Source: Owenia fusiformis (Eukaryota > Annelida > Polychaeta > Sabellida > Oweniidae). Taken from it: a stretch of DNA of 64,000 nucleotides. Made by a program: the position numbers and the translations under genes. The stretch spans positions 18,805,915-18,869,914 of the forward strand of contig CAIIXF020000001.1 of assembly GCA_903813345.2 (NCBI GenBank). Direction: 5' to 3'. The notes under the pieces were generated by a model that had not been told where the DNA came from, made no database searches, and saw nothing but the letters and a program-made list of their open reading frames with translations. Shown here piece after piece: positions 10,801 to 22,700 of this stretch (positions within the stretch are counted from its first letter, which is position 1; each line of letters opens with the position of its first letter).

Positions 10801-13331
10801 CATTGAAGGTCAAATCTAAAGTCAGATTTGAACTTCTGAGATAATTTTGAAAAAAATCTGGTCAATTTGAAGCAAGTTGAAATAAAAAATACCTTTTTGA
10901 CCTTTTTTGACCTTGAGAAGGTCATTGAAGGTCAAATCTAAAGTCAGATTATTCATAATAAGGTCAGATTTGAACTTCCGAGAACTTGTAGATGATTTCG
11001 AAAAACATTGAAGTCAGTCGAAACAGTATTTGTTAAGCAGGCCCGTAGCCAGAATTTTCCAAGGGGGGGTTCGTTTTTCTAAAAAATTCTAGGGGGGGTT
11101 CACTTTGGCAAATATGGCCAAAAATCGCTCCGAACCCCCCAAACCCCCCCCTGGCTACGGGCCTGTTAAGTGATTGGAAGCTGTAAGAATTTGTTACAAA
11201 CGCCACCCAAAGGATGCCAACAGCCAACCGACATCACAACAAGCAGAGACCATAGCATGTTTTGGTGGTGACATAATAAATGGTGGATTTATATGAGAAT
11301 GATTTAAAGTACACATGTACCTTGGAAATGAAAGGTCTTCATATCAGCAGATGTCACTGTAAATGTGCTATCATCTTCATCATCAATTCCTATAACAGCA
11401 CCCTAAAATAACATACAAAATGCATGTGGTCAAAAACACCCCCTATGATGCATAATTCATCAGTGTACTCTGCTAGCTGGACTAGAGCAGGTGAGTGATA
11501 CACACAGTTTAAATTGTAATACTGCTTAATTTTGAATGCAGTCAAAGATCAGCTATTTATTACAATTAAATTCATATTGCTTCATCAACATATACAGCAT
11601 CTGACTCATGACTCATTATTACCTACTAGTAATTAGTTTAAGAAACAACAAACCTTTAGTTTGACACATCCCCGCCTGTCACCTCTCATCATGTTATTCT
11701 TTGACTAAAAAACATAAGAATCACAATCACACAATCTTCTGTGTATTTCCTATCATAAATAAAGTATGTTTAATATAAATACATTACATATAATACTAAC
11801 ATTAACATTCAAACAAGACCCTTCTCCTTTAATGTTCATAAGAAATAATTGAATAAATGATTGCCTATTTTAACTGCAAAGCTAAAACAGAAATTAATAG
11901 GTCTCATATTTTAAAAAAATTTGCTTTTCAGAAAAACAGGTCAAGTGAGAACTGGTAAGAAAGCAAACAATATTATATATTCAAATATGTCATTCTTGAT
12001 AAAATATATTTATTACTTCATAATTGTATTACTAAAACAAACTGAACTAAAAGTTTTATTAAACATTATTTGTGATTACTTCATCATGGGGCTACTTCGA
12101 CCATGGGGTTATTTTGAAATAGCACCAATGATCGAAATAGCGACATGACAAAGTAACCCCATAGGTCGAAGTTTGACGCATTTCCCCAACAGAATGACCT
12201 GGCAAAGTGTTGATTGCTATTTATAGATCAATAAAGATTCTAGTTGACCTCACATATTAATGATAACTTTAGGTGTAAACTTGCAGTAAGCAGACCTCGG
12301 GAATTCTTCGCCATGGAAAGTCGAAAAAATGGCCAATCTAAAGATTGAAATGTATACCTCTGCAATTTGAGACACTACTAAACGCCCCCAAGACCAGGAT
12401 AGGAACGAGATAAGATGAAATGATGTATCTAATTTGAAGTTTCAATAAGAAATCACATCAAACAAAAAAAATATACAAGATCATGTTTGATAAAACCTCT
12501 ACAGCTCTATGAACTCTTCTCAAACTCCCATGCAGTGTCTCGGAATAGACACTGCGGCTGACAGATGAAGAAATCACCAAAATTCAGAGAAGATACATGT
12601 AGTCCTCCCCGTTTTCATCACAGATGTACTCAATTTTCACACAACTTATAAAATATATATTCTTCTACTTTCCCATATCATTATTTGGTCGAAATGTTTC
12701 GAAAATCATGAAATATGAATAGAAATATCCGCGCTAGAATTTAGAGTTAAAAGTTTTGTTGATAATGTTTCACCGCACATGTGTTTATTTAATACGCGCA
12801 ATCTAACCAATGAACTTGTCTAGATTTTACAATCACGTGAAACCAGCATGAGACAAGAACCAATCACGTCAGTTGTTTATTACGAAATTGCCATGCTTAC
12901 GATAAATGATCTGCCCGTGGCAGAGTTATGTTGAAGACTAGCACTGCACGGAGTTTGTACTCTTCTATTTCAAGGTTGAAAGTGTATGAACTAAACTAAC
13001 AGTATAGGATCTTAGGCTGATCATTTACAACAACTAAACACATATATTCTTACAAAGTATAGGATGTCTATAGTTGCTTATCTATACTATATTGAATCAG
13101 TCACTCACTTTCAGTTTCACTGTCAAATAATTTTTATTTTTGAAAAAAGGGGGGTATTTTTTCTTTGAAACCATATTACAGCAATACTAGGTAGACAAAC
13201 ACACAGAAACTCTACCGAATTTGAGAACATACCGTGTAGTATGACAGCTGCCCAGAATTTTGGTCCAGTACAAACCATCGGTACTGCCATCCCTTCATTA
13301 CATTTGTCCACTTGCTTAGAGGACCTTCCAT
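4762..13331 (-). CDS. OSBPL9: ORP9-type oxysterol-binding-protein-related protein, N-terminal half (partial at 3' end)
   Basis: Six minus-strand exons in order: 13331-13233, 11704-11654, 11402-11321, 10237-10161, 5775-5686 and 4839-4762. All have GT-AG borders and consistent phases, giving 159 residues. The protein opens [20 protein letters not shown] and continues with [12 protein letters not shown] and [20 protein letters not shown], the PH domain (residues about 1-103) typical of OSBPL9 and its relatives OSBPL10/11. Then comes a linker with [19 protein letters not shown] and [12 protein letters not shown], probably helical. The family moves sterol and phosphatidylserine against PI4P at ER-Golgi and ER-lysosome contacts, and the PH domain binds PI4P. 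The start codon is preceded in frame by TAA. The sterol-binding domain and EQVSHHPP fingerprint are not in the window. OSBPL9 rather than OSBPL10/11 is inferred from the closeness of the PH domain. Confidence 0.9.
5033..5352. mobile_element. 320-bp MITE, TA target site, in ORP9 intron
   Basis: Begins CACAGGGAGATATGCCGAGTAC and ends GTAATCGGCATATCTCCCTATG, near-perfect terminal inverted repeats of about 22 bp, flanked by TA on both sides. The interior is packed with TAGTACT/AGTACTA-type words and repeats part of the terminal motif near 5227 (ATATGCCGAGTACTCAG). No ORF. A Tc1/mariner-type non-autonomous element is the simplest reading. Confidence 0.8.
5686..5775 (-). CDS. OSBPL9: ORP9 exon 5: linker after PH domain
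   Basis: 90 nt, 30 codons, phase 0. [20 protein letters not shown] then [10 protein letters not shown], close to the vertebrate OSBPL9 segment DFDKKLTEADAYLQ. Acceptor atattccag, donor gttaaa. Confidence 0.9.
6330..6479 (+). mobile_element. HINE-like element, family GTCACCACC, minimal copy
   Basis: 5' tag GCATTAACATG then ATGTAACCACC, a CCAAC-rich linker, and the tail GGAGACTATAACAACATGTCACC followed by the pairing strand GGTGGTAACATAA. No core repeats: a short derivative of the family best seen at 36585-37856. Confidence 0.7.
7025..7066 (-). CDS. OSBPL9: Possible alternative ORP9 exon, Arg/Ser-rich
   Basis: After an acceptor (ttattacag) the phase-0 reading gives [14 protein letters not shown] up to a weak gtgtca donor. 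It keeps frame with its neighbours. The evidence is splice-like borders and composition only. Confidence 0.25.
8022..8439 (+). mobile_element. HINE-like element, family GTCACCACC, two core units
   Basis: 5' tag GCATTAACATGACAAAATGTCACCACC, about two core units carrying TCAGATTTGAACTTNTGAGA and TTGACCTTAAGAAGG, a GCCGCCC linker, then the 3' hairpin tail ending GTTGGTGACATAA. Direct-strand orientation inside the minus-strand ORP9 intron. Confidence 0.75.
9794..9829 (-). CDS. OSBPL9: Possible 36-nt ORP9 microexon
   Basis: Between exons 4 and 5, both of which meet in phase 0, a 36-base segment ([12 protein letters not shown]) is bounded by a strong acceptor (cttttacag) and a consensus donor (gtaagt). 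It would be skipped or included without a frame change. Homology is not evident and transcripts would decide. Confidence 0.4.
10161..10237 (-). CDS. OSBPL9: ORP9 exon 4: C-terminal helix of PH domain
   Basis: 77 nt. Completes a split Ala codon and encodes [19 protein letters not shown] followed by HSQPLK, including the conserved Trp of the PH C-terminal helix. Donor gtaaat. Confidence 0.92.
10470..10755. repeat. 24-bp tandem array (TTTTGTCCATACTACCAAGT core)
   Basis: About 12 units of 24 bp, each matching TTTTGTCCATACTACCAAGT plus CTAG with point changes. Because 24 is divisible by three, the minus strand reads as an open 8-residue repeat (MDKTRLGS), which is a side effect and not a gene. 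It abuts the truncated element at 10756. Confidence 0.85.
10756..11276 (+). mobile_element. HINE-like element, family GTCACCACC, 5'-truncated
   Basis: Two core units (TCAGATTTGAACTTCTGAG, GCAAGTTGAAAWAAA, TTGACCTTGAGAAGGTCA) and the family tail ending GGTGGTGACATAA, but no 5' tag: the left side joins the 24-bp array. Interrupted by the MITE at 11038-11165. Confidence 0.7.
11038..11165. mobile_element. 128-bp MITE, CAGGCCCGTAGCCAG termini, TTAAG duplication
   Basis: Perfect 15-bp terminal inverted repeats CAGGCCCGTAGCCAG / CTGGCTACGGGCCTG, G-rich/C-rich interior. Flanked by TTAAG at 11033-11037 and 11166-11170. The uninterrupted target is present near 37711 in a sister element (GTATTTGTTAAGTCATAGG). 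Confidence 0.9.
11321..11402 (-). CDS. OSBPL9: ORP9 exon 3: PH domain core
   Basis: 82 nt, ends one base into a codon. Encodes [20 protein letters not shown] then MKTFHFQ. Acceptor attttag, donor gtacat. Confidence 0.92.
11654..11704 (-). CDS. OSBPL9: ORP9 exon 2: PH domain loop
   Basis: 51 nt, 17 codons ([17 protein letters not shown]), phase 0 on both sides, acceptor ttttag and donor gtttgt. The basic RGDRRGC segment is characteristic of this ORP subgroup. Confidence 0.9.
12532..12555. repeat. Short perfect hairpin in ORP9 intron 1
   Basis: GCAGTGTCT - cggaat - AGACACTGC, 9-bp stem and 6-nt loop. Function unknown; nothing else in intron 1 (11705-13232) was recognised apart from an isolated TCACGTGA at 12833-12840. 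Confidence 0.5.
13233..13331 (-). CDS. OSBPL9: ORP9 exon 1: initiator Met and first PH strands
   Basis: 99 nt, 33 codons, phase 0. Holds the GPLSKWTN and [10 protein letters not shown] motifs of the PH domain and ends ...LSYYT at a gtatgt donor. Confidence 0.92.
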
Positions 13332-13700
13332 GATGGATGTTTACCTCGTCACGTGATAAAGTAGGTCATGACTTACCAAGTAGTAATTTATACTTCAATT
13401 AGTGATATTGTAACTGACACTATGCTCTTTGGTAAATTTGTTATTTTATCAAGAAAGTGTATTTCTGCTTGACAGTTTGCTATTTCTTCTGCAAACAGTG
13501 TTTGTTGTTTTAAAGCTAATTAGACAGTACATATCTCAATGAAATTGTTATTGGGCGATTCATTTTAATTTGAACCAATCAAATTCGAGCACCGGTTTTA
13601 AAAACATCATGAAAATGTTTGAGCAGAAACTATGTGCTATTTTGTGGTCAGACATCAAGATATGAACTCTAAACTTATTAAATAATGTGCCAAAATTAAC
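13332..13700. promoter_or_regulatory. Divergent ORP9/DEPDC1 promoter
   Basis: Only 369 bp separate the two start codons. TCACGTGA at 13349-13356 lies 18 bp upstream of the ORP9 ATG and extends to GTCACGTGA, close to the CLEAR element bound by TFEB-type factors. On the DEPDC1 side, TTGGGCGA (13551-13558, E2F-like) is followed by TTTGAA (13569-13574, CHR) directly abutting CCAAT (13575-13579, NF-Y). CHR plus CCAAT is the known arrangement of G2/M genes under DREAM/MuvB control, which fits DEPDC1. No clear TATA box. Motif reading only. Confidence 0.6.
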
Positions 13701-13748
13701 ATGGATAAACCATCAACAGTTTTAGGCCCATATAGGGCAACACGTTTG
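13701..13748 (+). CDS. DEPDC1: DEPDC1 exon 1
   Basis: 48 nt: MDKPSTVLGPYRATRL, then gtaagt. GPYRAT followed by a basic residue is the conserved DEPDC1 opening. Confidence 0.93.
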
Positions 13749-16700
13749 GTAAGTACACTTCTAGATTTATGTTTCTATTTAGATCCACTGAGTGACAAAA
13801 TGCAAAAGTCACTGATTGATCATTTTAGAATTCATTTTGAATTGATCAAAGTTACAACATATTTGAATATATACAGTTTGAAATGAAGATTCGCATTTAA
13901 AAAATTGTAAGACATGTTATGAGAAATTAGAACATCTGTTCCCAGGCATCCGATGTACTATTTTTGTATTTGAGTGACACGACATGGTAAATCTTCTCGA
14001 AAGATTTAGTGTGTTAACCATAACGATTTATTGCGGTTTTGATTATATAGTCTACTTTATAGAGTTTCTTAAGATCTAGGATAGTGGCAATATCTTCATA
14101 TGTTGTTCAGATTCATATGACTACCACTGTCACTAATAAAAGACTATTAAAAATTTGACTATAAAAGACTAGATCTACTACTCAAGGCTATTTATTTCAA
14201 TCATTGTTTATTTATCAAATACATTTATTTTCAGTGGAATGATATTATAAGGACATTTAGAACACAGATGCCAATTGGTCGCCACAGGCGGCATATGCGT
14301 ACATTTGACAATTGTTTTGTGGCTTCGGATGGAGTAGATTGGTTACATGGTTGCCTTGTCAGGAACCCAAATTTTGGTCCTGAAGTAACTAGGTAAGTAA
14401 ATTTCAAACGATGTTACTATAGTCCACAATCAATGTGCTTTCATACTGATCAAAGTGATTTGAAATTACTGAATTAGAAAGAGGTGATTCTTTTGTAATC
14501 ACATATTTGTAAATTGCAAGGTTCAGACAATAAATTATGTATTCACAGTTTTAATTATCTGACACATGGGGTGGATCCTGGATAAGTAATCATGCCAATT
14601 GGCTAATTTCTTCAAGATGCATGCATTTGACTTCTTCTTAATGACAGTTAGAACATCCATGTCTATCAGATTCATACAAACTTTCAAATTACCCTATTAA
14701 TCAACTGTCTTCTATTATGAGGCAAACATAAAGTTTGTCAATGTTAATAATTAGCAGCTGATATGGTTGAAATCTGCAATCAAAACAACCTGTGTTGGAA
14801 TAATATTATTCCACAAACAGATCAGGGTTTTAATTTACATTCTCTGACAGTTATATTATCAATTAATTTCCATATTAATCCACTTGGACCTACCATTAAT
14901 ATGTTAACATACAGCTGTTTGAAGTGTTTGGGGGTTCCTCAATGAATATTTGTCAATGCTTTTCAATGTAGCAGTTATGTAAATCATTGTTATTTACCTT
15001 ATACATTCTTGAATACGTTTGTTTTTATAATTCTTATCCCCAGTTCACACACTCCCATTACAGCATTAGGCATTGTAAACATGAATGCAGTACAATGCAT
15101 CATAGTTGTAAAATGCGTTGCTTATGAATGTTCCCAGTAGATTCAAATTTAGTATTGTAGGCCATAGGCTAAAATGATTATTCATCCTTTTGAATAATCA
15201 CAGATGAATTCATTATTTTTGTTTGGGGTATAAGAATATTACAATTCTTAATTAAAATTTTCAATAAGGATCCTAAGTTTTTGGATAAAGATAAGAAAAT
15301 TGTTAACAGCTGTAGCATCCTCATTATTTAAAGCACACCAGACATTGATTAATTACCATTTCCTGTTAAATGTTAATCTTACAAATTAACATTTTAATTT
15401 CATATTCTCTCTTGTGAAAATTGCTCTTTCAATCGTGATTGTTAATTATTTTATAAACACATATAACAAGCAGGACATTATTATCTAGACTAACTTTTGT
15501 CCCCTGTTTTGTAAATTGACACGCTTGTTAGATGTAAATGTGTGTGAAAAAATTGTATCTGGCCTATCTGATTACAGTACAGCCACTTTGGCCTGCTGTG
15601 TTAATGTCACTTCACAGTTTACATTGGGGGTATTCAACTGATAAAGTATGTGGGTTACATAATAGTATATCATGTTCTTGTAAGATAAGGCTTATTTTAT
15701 GCAAAACTGGCAACTGTCTATATTTGTTTTACGAGTTTCAAATTGTCAACTGTCATTTTCAGTTTGAACAATATTTCTTTGCTATTTTATGTGTGTAGCA
15801 TGTATCACTTTAGGCACATTTCATGCATAAATTAACAAGGTTAAATATTCATAACTGAAAACTGAAAAAACTGAATCACATTCAAATTGAAAGCCTTGAT
15901 TGCCTTTCTTAAAATTCTTTTACATACTTTATACTTAAAATATGTATTCATTGTTGACAAGGCCATATTCATAAAGGAACAGCCAAATAAATCTTTTCAC
16001 TTTTCATAGCATAGCAGGGGACACGCAATGTTTCTACAAAATCGCAAAATATTTGTTCATTTTTAAATTAATCCTGTTGAGATATTTAGTATACTAAATC
16101 TATTATTTTGTCTAGTACTAAAGGGGTTTAACTAACGGTAGGAAATTTAATTCAACGGATTGCCTAACATTACCATATGGAACAATATTATTATCCCCAT
16201 GTTAATCCAGTTTAGAAACCCATAAATACCTTTAAACTAAAACGGTCAAATTATATGAATGCATTTGAAAAACTTTGCATCTTGCAAGTGCCAGTTGGAT
16301 CGAATGCCAATCAAATGTAAAAATAGGCAATCAAAGGCCCACAATACAATATTTTATGGAAATATACATTAATATTTTAGATGCGAAACATTTGTATATT
16401 TCAAATTAAAAGTTAGTTTTGTTTGTAGTAAATGTGAGGCCATACCAACATGTCAAAGAAGTATAAGAGGCCATACATTTGTTAGCTAGAAACCACAAGC
16501 AATCCAAAATATACAAACATTTAAGATATGAACATATGTTTACATAATTTTGATTGCTTATCATTTTTTATGATTGATTGGCATCAGTGTAAAATATTAC
16601 ACTCATGAAAGGATTCAAAAAATCATATAGTCTGAGTTGTTAATCTGTTTTATGGTTTGAGAAATTATGCAGAACTTTCCTCCTTTAAAACTTGAGTATC

Positions 16701-19700
16701 CTGATATGTGAAGTATCCTAATATTTTAAACATTCCATAACAGATAACTTGACTGAAGATTTGTGAATTATTAATTGAAATTACCCTTTTGTGATAGCAC
16801 AATTGCTTTGGTTGAGATTAAATACTTTACACAGGTAGACAGGTGGAATATTTTTGCACTTTGATATATAACACATGTATGCATATATCCACACATTGTA
16901 GCATTGCCATTTTTATCATCAACTTTGTTTTAACAATAGCTAATAACCTGCTGATCACATCTCGAATCAATATTTTTATACCTGACTAAAAAGCAAAATA
17001 TTGTTCATTTAGATAACAATTTTCTTTATTTTGTATAATCCATTTCCTGGAAATGTTTTACTAGAAGTTGATTTTCTTTATTTTCTATGACGATTTCCTG
17101 AAAATGCTTTCACTCTAGAAGTAGATTTTCTCTCAAACTTGAGTGGTGTTATTAATTATATGGGGTTTCTTCCAGCCCATGATTATCACCGAGCATTTTT
17201 TCTCGTGTATTACAGGTCTCAAACGATTCAGTTGTTGGACAAGTTCTCTAAGGCTGGTGTGTTTGAGGAGGTGAAAACTAGGAGCAGCAGAGAACCATTT
17301 GAGGACAATGGCAGACTTTACAGGTACATTATGGACTGGTGTATGACAAATGAAATTATAAATAAAAGGAAATTGAAAGCAAGTGATTTTGAATACCAGT
17401 GGTCTCCCAAGTAAAGCTAAAAATTTAAATATTACGTGTCACCTTGTTGAAAACACATTTGTTAAAATGAAAACATTGTAAAAGAGTGAAATGTCGATTT
17501 ATTTTGACCAAAATAAGTAAAGTTTGGATTTAGCAACATGTTGAAAGAAATCATGGGGAGATCACTGGATACTCCTAAACTAATGAACTAGATTATATAA
17601 ATCAATATTTTTAACAGGTACCCTTAGAGTCTGAAAAAATACCAGAATAATAATATTTTGTTCCCAACTCATCTATTGTGCTAAACTGAGTATTATATAA
17701 ACTGATGAAATTTTTCTCAATTTTAGATTCACCCATTCATCTCCTATTAAGAGTCTGCGGACTCCACTGTCTACACGTACCAACACAATTCGTCATAATC
17801 CAAACACAGGAGGTGCTAAGATTGATCCTGATAAGCTGAAAACTGTGACATGTGTACCAGAGACAGGGATACCACAATGCCGCCTTGTGGCTAAGAAATT
17901 GACTAATGATGAAATTGAAGAGATTTGGAAAACTATGTACATAGCCAGGTTTGTGAAATATTTCTAACTTTTATCATGGGCTTTCAACTATACTCTAATT
18001 GAAACCCCATGCTTTTATAAATAAAGTTTCTACTCTGCATAGTCTTAAATTTTTCACATTAAATTAATTTACCTAATGTGTATGGATGCTGAAACTTTTA
18101 AACTTGTATAAAAATTTGTTATGCTGTAAAATAATCTTGTGTCGGGTCCCTGTGTACCCCCTCATACACCTCCACACATACACTATAGCTACAAAGGGGA
18201 ACAGACTCTTTTGAATGTTGTTTCATTGACTTGTACTGTCTGTACATGTAATTTACCTGTATATTATGGTATCTTTTCCAACGTGTATTTTATAGAAATA
18301 CAAATCAAGACTCAACCAGGGATATTATGTCATGTTTGAATTAATCAAAACATGTTTTTCTATATTGTGTGCATTCCTTTATTGTTTAGAGTTGACAAGG
18401 TGCTAGGAATGAGCTGCACTGATGGCATTCTGAATGATGACCAAATTACCACAAAACACATAATTCACAATATGACTCTCGTTAGCAAAAATGGAGTCGT
18501 CAGCAATATTAAAAAAGAGGGTAGGCAAAAATTGTCACATTTCTGTCATAAATAACAAGAGACTGATTGATTATATTTGGAATGTTATTTTCAAATTGAT
18601 GACACCAGATTCGCTCAAATAAGTAAAATTAAGGATAAGCTATTTATCATTAGATATCATTGAGTCAGTACCATGACTTGCATATGTATATGTATAAGAA
18701 TGATACATACCACTTGATGATTGAATTGGAATTTTAAATCTATAAAATGTACTTATAGCTATTATTTTATATTTTGCAGATCAACTTCCCCATTGGGTAA
18801 TGTCAGCAATGAAATGTCTCGCACAATGTAAGTTATGAAGTGTAAATAACTTATTATTAATAAATAAAAAACAAAGTGTCTCATACAATTTTACGTAGGG
18901 ATAGCAAGTTTGTGTCCCATTTTTGGAATATTACAAATACTCATTCACCTATCAGAAAAACATACATTAATGAAGAATATATACACAGACTTGTAATGTT
19001 TCAATATACACTTCCAGGGCCTGATAGGATTGAGGAAGGCCTACCAAACTACCCAGGGTTTGAGAGGGATGTCTTCAAAGTTGTGCAAGACTACTTTAAG
19101 AACCTTCAAGAACCTTTAGTCACTTTTCAGCTTTATGATGTCTTTGCTAATATACTATGTAAGTGGATATTCCTTCTGTATTTTTTCTTGATGCCACCAT
19201 TGTTCCAAATCATAAATCAATGATGATAATCTCCAAAGATTAAAGCCCTTAACTTCTTTGCATCAAAGATTGCTGTTCGATATGCCATGTCCTGTTGGCC
19301 TGCCTATTTTCTAAACTGTAAACAATAAGATATATCATACTTTATTTCAAATAAGCAGTGTCTCAAATGCAAAACAAAAACAAGATGACCCATATTCACC
19401 AGGTAGTTCATTAAGTTCAGGCAAAAAATCTCTCAAATTGCAACTTTCACACTACATATAGTAGAGATTTAGACATGAATAATGATTTGCTATTTCATCT
19501 TATGTTTCAATCTTATGTTTTTGGTGTTTCAGTGTGTTTTACTCATTTTTACTTAGTGCTTTTTTTCGATATTCCAGTACGTGGTGAGAACCTGAACAAA
19601 TGTGCCAACAACAATGATTCAGTTGACAGCAACAGCTTTGGCTCAAGACCTGGCTCAAGTTTCCGATTCCCAAGCCGCCTGGCTTCATTCGGTTCTGTTG

Positions 19701-22700
19701 AGAACCTTCTAATGAACATGACAATGAATGCCCAGTCTTCAATGCTGGAGCCAGACACCCAACCTGATAAAATGACCCACCATCCAAGTGGAGCCAGTTT
19801 AGAACTTTCTAAAATCAATGCTGTTCCTGAAAGAGATTCAATATCAGAACAATATGATAGTAGTCCACGCTTGAAATTTGAGACTGCATTTTTCGGGCCT
19901 GACAACGAGGCTGTTACTCGTGTGTATGAAACACGGGAATTGTTTGAACGACAAGCTGCACAGGGAACCTCTCAGCCTTCTAGCTGGTTTAGCAGAGGCT
20001 CCATCTATTCCACTTCCAAATATGGTAGCACTTCAAATTTCGATTCTCTTAGAAATGTTCATACTGACTATAACTCCCCAGATTCTAACATAGCTTATGC
20101 CCAAAAATATTACTCAACCACTAACCTACTTGGTAACAATGGTAACAACCAGGAATATGTTAACGGTAATAATCATATCCGTCATTCACAGAGGTATTAT
20201 TCCACATCTGACGTCAACAAGGATCATGGGAATCATTTTCAATCTGGTACCTTGGGTCAAAGATATGCAAATACTGACTCTCTGAGTACCTTGGGTAGCC
20301 AAGATTTGAGGTTTCAATCTACAAACACTCTCGCTAATGAAGTGTTTGTTGACGATTATGGGTACCAAGTGCCTATAAGACCACCAAGGCAAAGTATAAC
20401 AAATCCACCCAGACATAACTCTGCACCAGGGACACCACAACAAAGACACATGTACAACCAGGGGACACCACTCAGTCGTGGATTCCAGAATACAGGGGGC
20501 CAGGGTCATTACCAGGGGATCTCCTCCAATCAATATGAGTACCAACGGGGCACCCCACCAGTGTATAAAGCACCCCCACGATACAACACTGGCAATGTTA
20601 ACCATCAACCTGTGCTATGTGGAGCAACACTACGTGACCACAATATTAACACTAGCCATAACAACACAGGGGGTTCAAGTTCAAGCTATCACTCGGCACA
20701 GAGCCACCTCTCAGGGGATCATTCATTGGCAAATATAAGCAACCAATCAGTCGCATCCACCCCCGATGAAGCCCTACAGTTTCAACGAAGATTAGCCATG
20801 CCATACCGCACCAAGTCTGGATTTTCTCAAAGGGAGAATGAGTTGAATGTGCACCTGCATGAGACCCCTACTAACAGCAGGCCTTCTCTTGGAAGTACTA
20901 CAAGTAAGGGTATTACTTGTCTTTTCACATTGCTTCATATTTCTCTATTTAATACAACTTGAAGCTCATCTTATATCAAGTCATAATGATAACCACCCTT
21001 ACTTGTTTTCATATATATACTTTGGGGAACTTTAAAGCACATCTTCAACATACACTGTATAGTACAGCGAGTAACTACTGAGAATACATATATGTGTAGA
21101 AAGTGCACTAGTTGTTAACTGCATGGGCTGTTGTTGGTCGGTAACTAAAACAACTAATCTATATTGACATTGTAATTATGAAAAAGTAGACCTTTAGACC
21201 CTCAGAGATTTTTTTGAACTATTGTAAGAATTGGAAGAGTGTATTTTTTTATAATGAACCTACCAGGGCCTGAATTTGTATCACATCCATGGTCTCATTA
21301 AGTTTTATACAGAAATTGATTTAAAATTGAAGTTCCCCCTTTATGAATCTTTTGCTAAATGATGAATATTTTTTTTTAATTGAATGTACAATCTTTTATT
21401 CACCGTTGTTTGTTTTTCTCTCCCTTTGCAGGTCTCTACTCTCCTGGAGGCCACAGCAGAATACAAGAATCCCTGCAGATGGCCTGCCTCCTAATTCCAC
21501 CAGCCAACAGACGTAAACTCCATCTATTGTTCAGGTTGATGACTAGGATGTCTGAAAACCCAAAACTCCAAGACTTGGAGCCCAACTTGCCAACAAGAAG
21601 TTTGGTAAGATTGCTTTATACGTATGGTAATAGAATGTTACTTATACTAATACAGTAAATCCTGTCTAAGTTGAACACATTTGGTACTTCTAAAAGTGTT
21701 CCTCTACTTATAAAGGTCCATTTAACATTAAATCAGTTGGTCTTTGCACTCTTAATAGAGGTGTCCCACTTCTAGAGGTGATCTACTCTACAGATTTCAC
21801 TTTACATGTATTTCTTATAACATTTTGAACAAGATTCCAACAAAGACTAATCATAATAAGCATTCTCACCATGTTTGTAAGCAGCATTTATTTGTTTATT
21901 GAATTAATAGTACAAGTAGATTTGACAAATTATACAGCATTATCTCGTTCATGTTTTCAGATGTTACAGACATTTACACGATGTATCATCCGGAGTGAAA
22001 AAGAGGCTGACCTTGACGAGCAGATGACATTGAGGCTGGTCACATTTCTGTTGGATAACTACTCAGAAATCCTTAAAGTTCCAGAGGACTTCAAACTTGA
22101 TACAGAGAACAAAATAGCACATGTTAGAAGATCAAGGGTAGGTATTGTTTCTGGGAATGGTGGAATCTTTGACCAGTGAACTAATTTCAGCACATTTCTG
22201 GGTCTCTATGGGTTTTCTAGGTTATGTTCTTTGTTTTCGATTTAAAATGCTAAGAATTTGGCTTTAACAAAGATAAAGAAAATGAAAAGAAAATCTAACT
22301 GTTGAATGGGAAAGTAATGAAATCGTGTTCACTGTGAAAGATTGTTCCTTATATGAATATAAGCTGCACAAAGGCGAGGAAAAAAATGATGAATATCTTG
22401 TTGCATTTTTGAATGTCAATCTTGTTGCATTTTGACTATTAACATGCATGGAACTTCATAGATATTAGGTTTTACAATACTCAAGGTATCTTAGTATAAA
22501 TGTATTCCCTGTTGTTATTAGATTAAAGGCACAACCATACTAATGGATGATAATGTGCCTTTTGCTATAATCTCTATATGTAGTAGGTAATAACTATAGT
22601 TAACTGTTATGCACAATTACAGCAAGCAATACTAAATAAATACAGTAAATATATGTTACCTAACAAATACAGTATCTGCAAGGAGTCAGGATCCCCTCCC

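Noticed and set aside
20186-20608. 140-residue minus-strand frame
   Set aside because: Antisense shadow of DEPDC1 exon 8.
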